DNA from: Maribacter cobaltidurans
Lineage (GTDB): Bacteria; Bacteroidota; Bacteroidia; Flavobacteriales; Flavobacteriaceae
Direction of reading: 5' to 3'
DNA: 64,000 bases
NCBI RefSeq assembly: GCF_002269385.1
Contig: NZ_CP022957.1
Span: 1,235,001-1,299,000 of the forward strand
Positions 43,334 through 51,474 of the stretch are shown one piece after another; within the stretch, counting starts at the first letter, position 1; every line of letters starts with the position of its first letter. The translations under genes and the position numbers were made by a program. The notes under the pieces are model-generated. The model ran no database searches. It was not told the DNA's origin and was given only the letters and a program-made list of their open reading frames with translations.

Positions 43334-45142
43334 TTAATCTTGAAAAGCATTGATTACCTCAAGATTCACACTTTTGACCTCTGGTATATTCATCTTGTCC
43401 ACTTTTCGGTCGTAAGTCATAAACCCGTTGACCTCGCCCTCTACATCGGTGGTCTGGGTATAGACCGCCGCGGAAAAACCAGCTTCTACAAGTTTTTTCA
43501 ATTCTTTGGCATATTTTACATATTCCGCAGTGGTTTCCTTTGAGTTTTTGAACTTGATATATCCCCAGTTGTTGTCCGGTTTCCAGAGATGTCCCTCCAA
43601 AGGGAGGCCAATGCCCCCATATTCTCCAAGAACATTCGTGCGCTGGGCATCATACAAATACATTTCGGGTCCGGGGTAGTTATGCAAATCCACAATATCG
43701 CCGGTGCGGTAAAAATTGCCGCCGCTAGCGGAATTTACCAACCTACTTGGGTCGTAGGCCTTCGTCCATTCGGTAATCTCCTCCGTCTTGAACTGACCCC
43801 AGGCCTCGTTAAAGGGAACCCAAACCACGATGCTGGGATGTGAATACAGGTAATCCATGATGTCTTTCCACTCGGTCCTGTAAATACGTTCGGATTCCGG
43901 AGTTCTTTTGAGTTCCGTACCATCGAAATACTGTCGATTCTGCCAGCGTGGACTTTTATCTCCATTGGGCATATCCTGCCAGACCAAAACCCCCAATCGG
44001 TCGCAATGGGTGTACCAACGAGCCGGTTCTACCTTTACATGTTTGCGTATCATGTTGAAACCGAGTTCCTTGGTCTTCACGATATCATATTTCAGGGCTT
44101 CATCGGTGGGGGCTGTATATAGCCCATCGGGCCACCACCCTTGATCCAAAGGGCCGAACTGAAAATAATCTTTATTGTTGAGCTGCATGCGTATAATGCC
44201 GTATTCGTCTTTTTTCATGGATATTTTTCGCATACCGAAATAGCTTTTTATCTCGTCCGTCGTGGTTTCACCACTTATCAACTTTGCGGAAAGATTATAC
44301 AAGAAGGGAGATTCCGGTGTCCAAAGTTTTGCATTGTCAATGGAAAGTACGAGGTCTTGGCCTACCGATGCTTTTGCAGTGGCTATTGCAGTCGTACCAT
44401 CAAATGCGGTTACTTCCACAATATCGCCAAAGCCCGTTCCATCGGTCTGGGCGGAAACTGTTATCGTTCCGTTATCAATATTAGGGACAATTCTAAGGTT
44501 ACGTAGGCTTTTTTTAGCCACAGGTTCCATCCAGACAGTTTGCCAAATACCGCTAACGGGCGTGTACCAGATACCTTCCGGTTCGTCCACCTGTTTTCCC
44601 CGAGGTTGGGGGCCTTCACTCGTGGGATCCCATACCTTCACAACCAAAGTTTGCGACCCATCCTTTAGAAAAGGAGTTATATCAAAATAAAAAGGTGTGT
44701 AACCGCCTTCGTGTGACCCTACCTTAATATCGTTGACCCAAATATCCGCCCTCCAGTCCACGGCACCAAAATGAAGAAGAATACTCTTGCCGTTCCAATT
44801 CAAGGGCACTTCAAAATTGGTATGGTACCAAAGTTCATTACTGTCTCCCACTTCTTTCATTACACCGGATAAACTTGACTCGGCCGCAAAAGGCACCAAA
44901 ATCTTGCCATCATATTTTGCGGGTATGGATTTTCCTTTGGGTCGTATGGCATAGTCCCAAAGTCCGTTCAGGTTTTTCCAGTCAGAACGCTCCATAATGG
45001 GGCGCGGATATTCAGCCAAGACATTATTTGGGTCTATTTTTTCTGCCCAAGCCGTCTTTATTTTGTTTCCAGCAGGTTTCCATTGTGCTGTTAACGGGGC
45101 GAAAAGTAATAACAATACTGCGGTAATCAGGATTTTTTTCAT
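43334..45142 (-). CDS. GH2-family glycoside hydrolase (beta-galactosidase-like)
   Basis: A 602-aa exported enzyme. The signal peptide ends near APLTAQ. A jelly-roll sugar-binding domain (NLNGLWDYAIRPKGKSIP, LHFGAVDWRADIWVNDIKVG), an Ig-like domain and a TIM barrel follow. The acid/base Glu is in VVWVPFNEAWGQF and the nucleophile Glu probably in VLGEYGGIGLPLEGH. Family members cleave beta-galactoside, beta-glucuronide or beta-mannoside; galKTME in the same locus favours galactose. It has its own promoter region, divergent from the sensor gene. Confidence 0.88.
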   Translation of the reverse strand: MKKILITAVLLLLFAPLTAQWKPAGNKIKTAWAEKIDPNNVLAEYPRPIMERSDWKNLNGLWDYAIRPKGKSIPAKYDGKILVPFAAESSLSGVMKEVGDSNELWYHTNFEVPLNWNGKSILLHFGAVDWRADIWVNDIKVGSHEGGYTPFYFDITPFLKDGSQTLVVKVWDPTSEGPQPRGKQVDEPEGIWYTPVSGIWQTVWMEPVAKKSLRNLRIVPNIDNGTITVSAQTDGTGFGDIVEVTAFDGTTAIATAKASVGQDLVLSIDNAKLWTPESPFLYNLSAKLISGETTTDEIKSYFGMRKISMKKDEYGIIRMQLNNKDYFQFGPLDQGWWPDGLYTAPTDEALKYDIVKTKELGFNMIRKHVKVEPARWYTHCDRLGVLVWQDMPNGDKSPRWQNRQYFDGTELKRTPESERIYRTEWKDIMDYLYSHPSIVVWVPFNEAWGQFKTEEITEWTKAYDPSRLVNSASGGNFYRTGDIVDLHNYPGPEMYLYDAQRTNVLGEYGGIGLPLEGHLWKPDNNWGYIKFKNSKETTAEYVKYAKELKKLVEAGFSAAVYTQTTDVEGEVNGFMTYDRKVDKMNIPEVKSVNLEVINAFQD

Positions 45143-45221
45143 GGCATATCAAGTTTTTGTAATTTATAGTTTTTAAGTCGGGATTTCCACTTGTACAAGA
45201 AGCTAAATTTCTTGGTAATGA

Positions 45222-45270
45222 AGACAACTTGTTGTCTCAATTTACAATACATACTGGTCAAAATACATGA
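45222..45270. promoter_or_regulatory. GH2/sensor intergenic operator candidate
   Basis: AGACAAC-TT-GTTGTCT (45222-45237) is an inverted repeat with 7-base arms. It overlaps the start of a 39-base block (from 45232, TTGTCTCAAT) shared with the susC leader. The block lies 90 bases upstream of the GH2 start and 98 bases upstream of the regulator gene, so it could serve both. Confidence 0.5.
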
Positions 45271-45367
45271 TTCCAAGACTTTGGACTTAATGTTGCAACA
45301 ATTTGATGAAAGATGGCATGTTTTGTTGTGCCCATAAATTATATCTTTCGACCTAGTTTTAGATGTT

Positions 45368-48300
45368 TTGAAAAAAATAGGTGCTCTTACTCTTTTGCTG
45401 GTACTTTTCCCTGTTCTTGCACTAATGGGGCAAGAATTCTATTTCAAACATTATAAAGTAGAAAATGGGCTTTCCCATAACACTGTGCTCAGTTCATTGC
45501 AAGACGAGCGAGGGTTTTTATGGTTTGGCACCAAAGACGGCCTGAACCGATTCGATGGCTATACGTTCAAGGTTTTTCATTACGATTCCGAAAATCCCCA
45601 AGGTCTAGGCGGCAACTTTGTGGAGAGCCTACATGAATACGGTGGCAAATTGTGGATAGGTACCGACAATGGTCTGTTTAGCTATGATGAAAGATTTGAG
45701 AATTTTGAGGCTATTGAAGCTTCCCTAAATTTCCCGGTCCTCGATATTGACCATGACAACAACGGCAACCTTTGGTTTGTATCGGGTAATTCGCTTGTAA
45801 AATATGAGGTCGCCACCAAAAAAACCACTCGTTTCGATAAAAAGGATTTCTTTCAAGTGGAGGACATCACCAGAACCATTGATGGCGGTATTTGGGGGGC
45901 GAACGAGAACTTTCTTTTTCGGTATGACAACAAAACGAATGCGTTCAAAACCATCGAAATAGGTAGCGAGAACAAAAGCATGCTTCCCTTACGGATCAGC
46001 AAGATATTTTCGCTCAACACCAACACTTTATTGATCGGCACCCAAAACCATGGGGTCATCTCCTTCGACATTTCTAAGGAAGTCTCTAGAAAACTTCTTC
46101 CGGATAGCGAAGATCCACTCTATGTTCGCGATTTTTCACTGAAAAACGATGATGAACTATGGATTGCAACCGAATCAGGACTGTACATTTACAATTTGGA
46201 GAAGGACACTTACCAAAATCTAAGAAAAAACTATAACGACCCATATGCGCTTTCAGATAATGCTCTCTATTCGCTTACATTAGATGATGAAAATGGTATG
46301 TGGATCGGCAGCTACTTTGGGGGAATAAACTATTACCCGAAACAATATTCACGATTCGACAAATATTTTCCGAAAACCGGGGAGAATTCAATTAGTGGCA
46401 AGGCCGTTCGTGAAATACGGAAAGATGATAAAGGCAACCTTTGGATTGGCACGGAAGATGCGGGCTTGAACAAATTTAATCCGAACACCGGCAAATTTAC
46501 GAACTATCGCCCTTCGGGGTCTGGCCGAACACTATCCCACTACAATATACATGCTATCTTGCCACGTGGTGATAAGCTTTGGGCTGGCACTTTTGAACAC
46601 GGTCTTGATATAATGGATATCAATACGGGAAAAATCCTCAAACACTATTCTGAAGAAGATGGTCACGGTCTATCGAGCAATTTCGTATTCGCCCTTTACG
46701 AAGATGAATCCGGGAACATTTTTGCGGTGACCGCTTCGGGCATACAGTCGTACGACTTCGGGACCGATGCCTTTACAACCTTGGACGCTTTTGACGAAAA
46801 CACTTTTTTTACCGCTTTCCTGAAAGATAATAAAGGAATATTTTGGGCAGGTACCTATTGGGACGGACTCTACAATTTTAACCCGAATACAAATAAGAAA
46901 AGGGTCTTTAAGTACGATAATGACAATCCGCATAGCATTAGTAGTAATGGTGTCAACAGTATTTTTCAGGACAGTGGCGGCACCATTTGGATTACTACGG
47001 AAAGCGGACTCAACCGATACCGGGATGACACCAAGGACTTCAAAACATATTCCATAAAAGACGGATTTCCGAGCAATGTATTTTATTCCATCATTGAGGG
47101 CGATGACGGTATTCTTTGGATAAGTACTTCTAACGGATTGGTAGCGTTCGATCCCACAAGCGATGAAAAACGGATCTTTTCCAAGGCCAATGGACTGTTG
47201 AGCGACCAGTTCAATTATAATTCGGCCTTTAAGGACGATAACGGCACCCATTACTTTGGAAGTGTTGGCGGGATGGTAAGTTTTAATCCTTCAAACTTTA
47301 GTGAGAATACTTACCAACCACCTGTTTTTATTACAGGTCTGCAAATAAACAATACTGAAGTCGGAGTTTCCGAGAAAGGGTCGCCTTTAAAGGAATCGGT
47401 GACACGGACGGACAAAATCGAGCTAAAGCCCGATCAATCATCTTTCAGCATCGATTTTGCAGCATTGGGCTTTACCGCTCCCGAGACTACCGAATATTGG
47501 TACAAATTGGAAGGTCTGGATGACGATTGGATCGATTTAAAGAAAAAAAACAGTATTTCCTTTACACAATTGCCTGCAGGCAACTATACGTTCAAGGTCA
47601 AAGCATTGAATAATAACGGTATTTGGAGCAAGGAATCTTCCCCGTTAAAGATCGAGGTTTTACCCGTATTCTGGAAAAGTAATTGGGCCTATTTTCTATA
47701 TGCGATGTTGTTGGCCTTGCTTATTTTTATTGGGTTTAGGATGTACCACCAACGGGTAAAGGCGAAAAATGTGCAACGGATACGACAATTGAACAATAGA
47801 AAAGAAAAGGAAATCTATGAAGCCAAGATCGAGTTCTTTACCAATATTTCCCATGAAATACGCACACCGCTAACGTTAATAAAAAGTCCTTTGGAAAAAA
47901 TAATACGAAAGATGAGTGAGTTGCCAGAGGTATCGGAAAATCTATCCATCATCGAAAAAAATACGAATCGTCTTTTAGATTTGGTAAATCAATTGTTGGA
48001 TTTTAGAAAGACCGAAAATGAACGTGTCAACCTTACGTTCGTAGATACGAACATTTCGGAGCTTGTACTAAAAACCCATGAGCGATTCAGCGAAGCCATA
48101 GAAGACAAAGACGTTGATTTTGATTTGGATCTCGGTAAAAAAGATGTACACGCCTTTGTAGATGCAGAGGCTCTTCGAAAGATACTTAGCAACCTTTTCG
48201 GGAATGCCATAAAGTATGCTAGCAAAAAAGTTAAAGTGGTTTTGGATAGCGATGAAGATAAATTAAAGCTCATTATTAATAATGATGGAAAACTCATTCC

Positions 48301-49333
48301 GGCACATTTAAAGGACAAAATATTCGAACCGTTCTATCGGGTTTCCGGAATGGAAAATCAATCCGGTACTGGCATAGGGCTGGCATTGGCGAGATCGCTC
48401 ACAGAAATGCATGAAGGAAGTTTGAACTTGGATACCAGTAATGGGGCGATGAATAGTTTTGTGCTCCAACTGCCCATCCATCAGGAAAGAGAATTCATGA
48501 TCCGGCCCAGTACTGTTCAAAAATTTGATATCGAAACCCCGGTTTCGGAAGAGGAAGTAGTCTCAAATGGGAGAAGCAGCATACTACTGGTGGAGGATAG
48601 CGAAGAACTTTTAGACTTTTTAGCTCAGGAATTGAAAGAAGATTATTTAGTATTCAAAGCCACAAATGGGGAGGATGCCTTGAAATTTTTGGAAGAAGAA
48701 AATATCCAATTAATCGTGAGCGATGTTATGATGCCGGGAATCGACGGTTTTACCCTTTGTAAAAAAGTCAAGACCAATCTTGAAATGAGCCATATTCCTG
48801 TAATCCTTCTGACTTCGAAAAGTGCGATGACGGCAAAATTGGAAGGTCTTGAGTCAGGTGCAGACGCCTATATCGAAAAACCATTTTCCATGAAGCATCT
48901 AAAAGTAAATGTCACCAACCTGATCGAGAACCGAAGGCATATAATGGCACATTATGCCAGTTCGCCCCTTGCCCATATTCGAAGCATCGCCAATACCAAG
49001 ACCGACGAAACTTTTATAGAAAAACTGGATGATGTCATTTACGAAAATATGGCGGATCATGATCTTAATGTAGAGACCTTGGCAGAAATCATGCACATGA
49101 GCCGTTCCACACTTTATCGAAAAATAAAGGACATCTCCAATCTCAGTCCAAATGAACTGATAAACATCACAAGGTTAAAAAAATCCGCCGAACTCTTGAA
49201 AACTGGAAAATATCGAATCTTCGAAGTGGCGGAAATCGTAGGGTACAATTCAGCGACCAGCTTTGGCCGCAACTTCCAAAAACAATTTGAAATGACACCT
49301 TCGGAATATATGAATAGTAATTCTGATTTTTGA
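45368..49333 (+). CDS. Hybrid two-component system sensor/regulator (HTCS) of the locus
   Basis: A 1321-aa one-protein two-component system. A signal peptide (to about 21) is followed by periplasmic propeller repeats (GFLWFGTKDGLNRFDGY and many similar), a Y_Y_Y domain (about 690-765) and one transmembrane helix at about 774-795. The histidine kinase has the phospho-His in NISHEIRTPL (about 828) and an ATPase domain with GTGIGLALARSL. The receiver has its phospho-Asp in VSDVMMPGIDGF (about 1119), and the C-terminus is an AraC-type HTH. Start: a TTG at 45368, because the ATG 5 bases upstream is immediately stopped. It would sense an oligosaccharide and activate susC, GH2 and perhaps galK. Confidence 0.95.
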   Translation: MKKIGALTLLLVLFPVLALMGQEFYFKHYKVENGLSHNTVLSSLQDERGFLWFGTKDGLNRFDGYTFKVFHYDSENPQGLGGNFVESLHEYGGKLWIGTDNGLFSYDERFENFEAIEASLNFPVLDIDHDNNGNLWFVSGNSLVKYEVATKKTTRFDKKDFFQVEDITRTIDGGIWGANENFLFRYDNKTNAFKTIEIGSENKSMLPLRISKIFSLNTNTLLIGTQNHGVISFDISKEVSRKLLPDSEDPLYVRDFSLKNDDELWIATESGLYIYNLEKDTYQNLRKNYNDPYALSDNALYSLTLDDENGMWIGSYFGGINYYPKQYSRFDKYFPKTGENSISGKAVREIRKDDKGNLWIGTEDAGLNKFNPNTGKFTNYRPSGSGRTLSHYNIHAILPRGDKLWAGTFEHGLDIMDINTGKILKHYSEEDGHGLSSNFVFALYEDESGNIFAVTASGIQSYDFGTDAFTTLDAFDENTFFTAFLKDNKGIFWAGTYWDGLYNFNPNTNKKRVFKYDNDNPHSISSNGVNSIFQDSGGTIWITTESGLNRYRDDTKDFKTYSIKDGFPSNVFYSIIEGDDGILWISTSNGLVAFDPTSDEKRIFSKANGLLSDQFNYNSAFKDDNGTHYFGSVGGMVSFNPSNFSENTYQPPVFITGLQINNTEVGVSEKGSPLKESVTRTDKIELKPDQSSFSIDFAALGFTAPETTEYWYKLEGLDDDWIDLKKKNSISFTQLPAGNYTFKVKALNNNGIWSKESSPLKIEVLPVFWKSNWAYFLYAMLLALLIFIGFRMYHQRVKAKNVQRIRQLNNRKEKEIYEAKIEFFTNISHEIRTPLTLIKSPLEKIIRKMSELPEVSENLSIIEKNTNRLLDLVNQLLDFRKTENERVNLTFVDTNISELVLKTHERFSEAIEDKDVDFDLDLGKKDVHAFVDAEALRKILSNLFGNAIKYASKKVKVVLDSDEDKLKLIINNDGKLIPAHLKDKIFEPFYRVSGMENQSGTGIGLALARSLTEMHEGSLNLDTSNGAMNSFVLQLPIHQEREFMIRPSTVQKFDIETPVSEEEVVSNGRSSILLVEDSEELLDFLAQELKEDYLVFKATNGEDALKFLEEENIQLIVSDVMMPGIDGFTLCKKVKTNLEMSHIPVILLTSKSAMTAKLEGLESGADAYIEKPFSMKHLKVNVTNLIENRRHIMAHYASSPLAHIRSIANTKTDETFIEKLDDVIYENMADHDLNVETLAEIMHMSRSTLYRKIKDISNLSPNELINITRLKKSAELLKTGKYRIFEVAEIVGYNSATSFGRNFQKQFEMTPSEYMNSNSDF

Positions 49334-49758
49334 GACGAATGTACTAAATATCAAAGAAAGAGAATCAAACGTATGCTCTAGGAATTAATTCGATAATATG
49401 AATCCTGCAAAAAAGTCCACACATTGGCCCCAATAACACTTTAGAGCGAGAACAAGCCGGTAAATATTTGCTTTCCAGATATACTCGAAAAGGTTTTGAC
49501 CTTAATTTATACCTTTCCCTGCGATTCCCAACATGATTTCCCCCAAGTTTTTACATAATCTTGTTGACAAATAGATAATTATTTGCTTTTTACAGGCCGA
49601 GCTGTTAACTTCTTAAAGAACCAAAATCTTCAAAAACTAAATTTGAAATCCGTCATAGATTTTGGTGCCCTATCGGGCACTTTTTTGTGGTTAGGGAGAA
49701 GAAGAAAAAGCGGAATTTTAATCAAATCGAGAAAAAAAGGCTTCATTCAAGATGAACC
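49334..49758. other. Gene-free spacer between the sensor and the integrase
   Basis: 425 bases without a supported gene. The only clear feature is a rightward terminator at 49665. The two neighbouring genes converge on this spacer. Confidence 0.6.
49665..49686 (+). terminator. Rho-independent terminator
   Basis: GTGCCC-TATC-GGGCAC is followed by TTTTTT. It is oriented to stop rightward transcription from the sensor gene and would keep it out of the convergent integrase gene. Confidence 0.8.
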
Positions 49759-50982
49759 TTAAGACATAATTTTCGCATCATAGTCATCAATGATATTGGT
49801 TTCAAACGAACTAAGATAGGCTTGGGTCATGGCCTCAGTAGTATGCCCAAGACTGTCTTGTATCACATTGCTCGGAGCACCGCTTCTTTTCAGAATATTG
49901 GCATAGGTGTGTCTGGCACTGTAAATGGTAAATTTGGGAAGTTCAAGCCTTTCAGCTAAACGTTTTAGGTAGATGTTCTGTCTTTTTCTTTTGTTTTTTA
50001 TAGTTTCGTGGATTTGATTTTGTGAAATATCTCCAGTAAGAATGGGAAATACAAAATTATCTTCCTTTATTTTCCCATCGTTATAAGTAAGTAGGATTTG
50101 CTTTAAGGCAGGGGTTATTTTAATGGAAAACATTTTGTTCCTTGTTTTGGACCGTATGTACATTATCCGCTCCAAGTCACCTTGTATATTATCCCCCTTC
50201 AACAAAGCCATATCCATCCAGTTCATCCCCCGCAGGTAAAAAGAAGCCATATAAAGGTCACGAGCTTTGGCCAAATGGGATTCCTCGACCGGAGCATCCT
50301 TTAAAGTTTCCAATTGCTCTCTATTCAAAAACTGTCGTTTCGGAGTTCCGTTCTTTATGGAATAATCGTTAAAGGGATTGTGGTTTTCCTTGGCTAACCC
50401 ATGCTTAATGGCCTTTTTGTAAACTGATCTCAGGGTTCTAAGGTACACACTCAGACCTCCTGCCGTATTTCCGGAAGCGTAATGCTGGGTCTCCAACTTC
50501 TTTACAAAGGCATAATTGATTTGACGAAAAGGGAGGGAGCGCTGCCCATGGAATTTTTCTATTTTATTTCGGAGGGTCCTATAGATTTCTGCATTGCCAT
50601 ATTGCCCGGCCTTCTTCAGATCTTGTATCAGGGAATCAACGAAATTGAAAAAGTCCTTGTTGCCAACAGATTTCCCCTCTATTTCTTTTTTCAGGGAGGA
50701 CATGGAGAGGCTTTCAATTTTACCTTCTTCTTCCAAGCGAGTAACTGTATCGTAAATCTTCTTCAATTTTTCTTGTATGCCATTGTTCAGGCGAGTAATA
50801 TTGGAAGCAATTTTACTTGATGGCCTTATCCGTTGATTCTTGGCATCAAAATCTTTTTCGGCAAGGTTGTAACCAAGTGGGAGATATATTGATTTTCTGT
50901 TATAAGTAATGCGAATTACCAACGGGAATGTACCATCCTGTTTTTGACGTACTTTGTTTAGAAGGACTTTTGTGGTTAGCAT
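49759..50982 (-). CDS. int: Tyrosine recombinase (element integrase)
   Basis: A 407-aa Bacteroidetes-type integrase. The N-terminal arm-binding domain (TFPLVIRITYNRKSIYLPLGY) is followed by a SAM-like core-binding domain (about 105-205) and the catalytic domain. The first Arg is in ASFYLRGMNWMDMALL, the second in YSARHTYANIL (Tyr where many have the first His), the His in LGHTTEAMTQAYL, and the last Tyr there is the nucleophile. The start codon lies 137 bases inside attR, and the arm-like repeats sit directly before it, so the protein may also control its own gene. Confidence 0.95.
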   Translation of the reverse strand: MLTTKVLLNKVRQKQDGTFPLVIRITYNRKSIYLPLGYNLAEKDFDAKNQRIRPSSKIASNITRLNNGIQEKLKKIYDTVTRLEEEGKIESLSMSSLKKEIEGKSVGNKDFFNFVDSLIQDLKKAGQYGNAEIYRTLRNKIEKFHGQRSLPFRQINYAFVKKLETQHYASGNTAGGLSVYLRTLRSVYKKAIKHGLAKENHNPFNDYSIKNGTPKRQFLNREQLETLKDAPVEESHLAKARDLYMASFYLRGMNWMDMALLKGDNIQGDLERIMYIRSKTRNKMFSIKITPALKQILLTYNDGKIKEDNFVFPILTGDISQNQIHETIKNKRKRQNIYLKRLAERLELPKFTIYSARHTYANILKRSGAPSNVIQDSLGHTTEAMTQAYLSSFETNIIDDYDAKIMS

Positions 50983-51119
50983 GTGTTTATAAATTTATAA
51001 ACTATTTATAAACAAATATAGGTATTATTTGGTTCTATATGGTTTTATAAAATAATTAATGTACTGAAAAACAACATTTTAATTATTTTTTGAATTAAAT
51101 AAAACCATAAATGACGTGT
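50983..51119. other. Integrase leader and attR-proximal spacer
   Basis: AT-rich sequence with three TTTATAAA units at about 11-base spacing starting at 50986, the last two forming the 22-base repeat at 50993-51014. The rest to attR contains no gene. It must hold the integrase promoter. Confidence 0.6.
50993..51014. promoter_or_regulatory. Right arm-type recombinase site
   Basis: Identical over 22 bases to 13389-13410 at the other end of the element and in the same orientation. It is 10 bases upstream of the integrase start codon and 105 bases from attR. Confidence 0.6.
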
Positions 51120-51162
51120 CTGTCACGCAGGGGGTCGCGGGTTCGAGTCCCGTCCAGACCGC
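51120..51162. repeat. attR: duplicated 3' part of tRNA-Asp
   Basis: An exact copy of 13299-13341 that starts within the anticodon loop and lacks the acceptor 5' strand, D-arm and promoter, so it cannot be a working tRNA. It is followed directly by AAAAGCCTCAT, the stem of what is probably the original tRNA-Asp terminator. Confidence 0.92.
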
Positions 51163-51189
51163 AAAAGCCTCATTTTATGAGGCTTTTTT
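51163..51189 (+). terminator. Original tRNA-Asp terminator, displaced by the insertion
   Basis: GCCTCAT-TTT-ATGAGGC followed by TTTTTT begins 4 bases after the duplicated tRNA tail. Placed behind the intact tRNA it would be the expected chromosomal terminator before integration. Confidence 0.8.
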
Positions 51190-51474
51190 GTTTTATAACA
51201 TTCTGTTTTTCAGGTATTTACAAAACCAAATGTTAAACAAAAGTTAATTAGCGTGCTGCGTTCGTGCTGCATTTTTGATTCTTTTTTACTTCTTTGCAGC
51301 ATTTTACAATACTTTTCATTCCGAAAAATTACTCCTTAAAAAGTAGGATAAAATAATCTTGCCATTAAAATGCATTTGCAACAAACTACATTTTTCGCGG
51401 TGTTTGGAATCACTTTTTTTCTCCAGTGAGCCGATTAGAAGTGTTATTCGGCTCAAATTATCAAGATTTAGTTG
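51190..51474. other. Spacer between attR and the defence operon
   Basis: 285 bases without a supported gene. GAGCCGA / TCGGCTC (51428-51454) is an inverted repeat near the mcrC stop but lacks a T-run in the leftward direction, so it is not a clear terminator. CGTGCTGC occurs twice within 20 bases (about 51252-51272). Confidence 0.5.

Larger units (their letters stand above)
13299..51162. mobile_element. Integrative mobilizable element carrying a polysaccharide utilization locus
   Basis: The element is bounded by the 43-base tRNA-Asp repeats. It contains a tyrosine recombinase at the right end, identical 22-base arm-like sites inside both ends, an excisionase-like HTH gene, an AbiE toxin-antitoxin pair, an oriT-like region, mobC and a relaxase. 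The remaining 30 kb is a polysaccharide utilization locus with the Leloir genes. No TraG/VirD4 coupling protein or type IV secretion genes are present, so transfer would need a helper element. The intact tRNA copy lies at the left and the duplicated tail at the right. Confidence 0.88.

Noticed and set aside
13299..51162. The element as a self-transmissible conjugative element
   Set aside because: No coupling ATPase, Tra or type IV secretion genes are present between the att repeats; only mobC and relaxase are found.
51240..51300. Possible integrase-start remnant on the minus strand with two CGTGCTGC copies
   Set aside because: The peptide (MQHERSTLINFCLTF) only vaguely resembles an integrase N-terminus and stops at once; not enough to call a gene fragment.
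51428..51454. GAGCCGA/TCGGCTC as terminator of the defence operon
   Set aside because: In the leftward direction no T-run follows the stem, so intrinsic termination is not supported.
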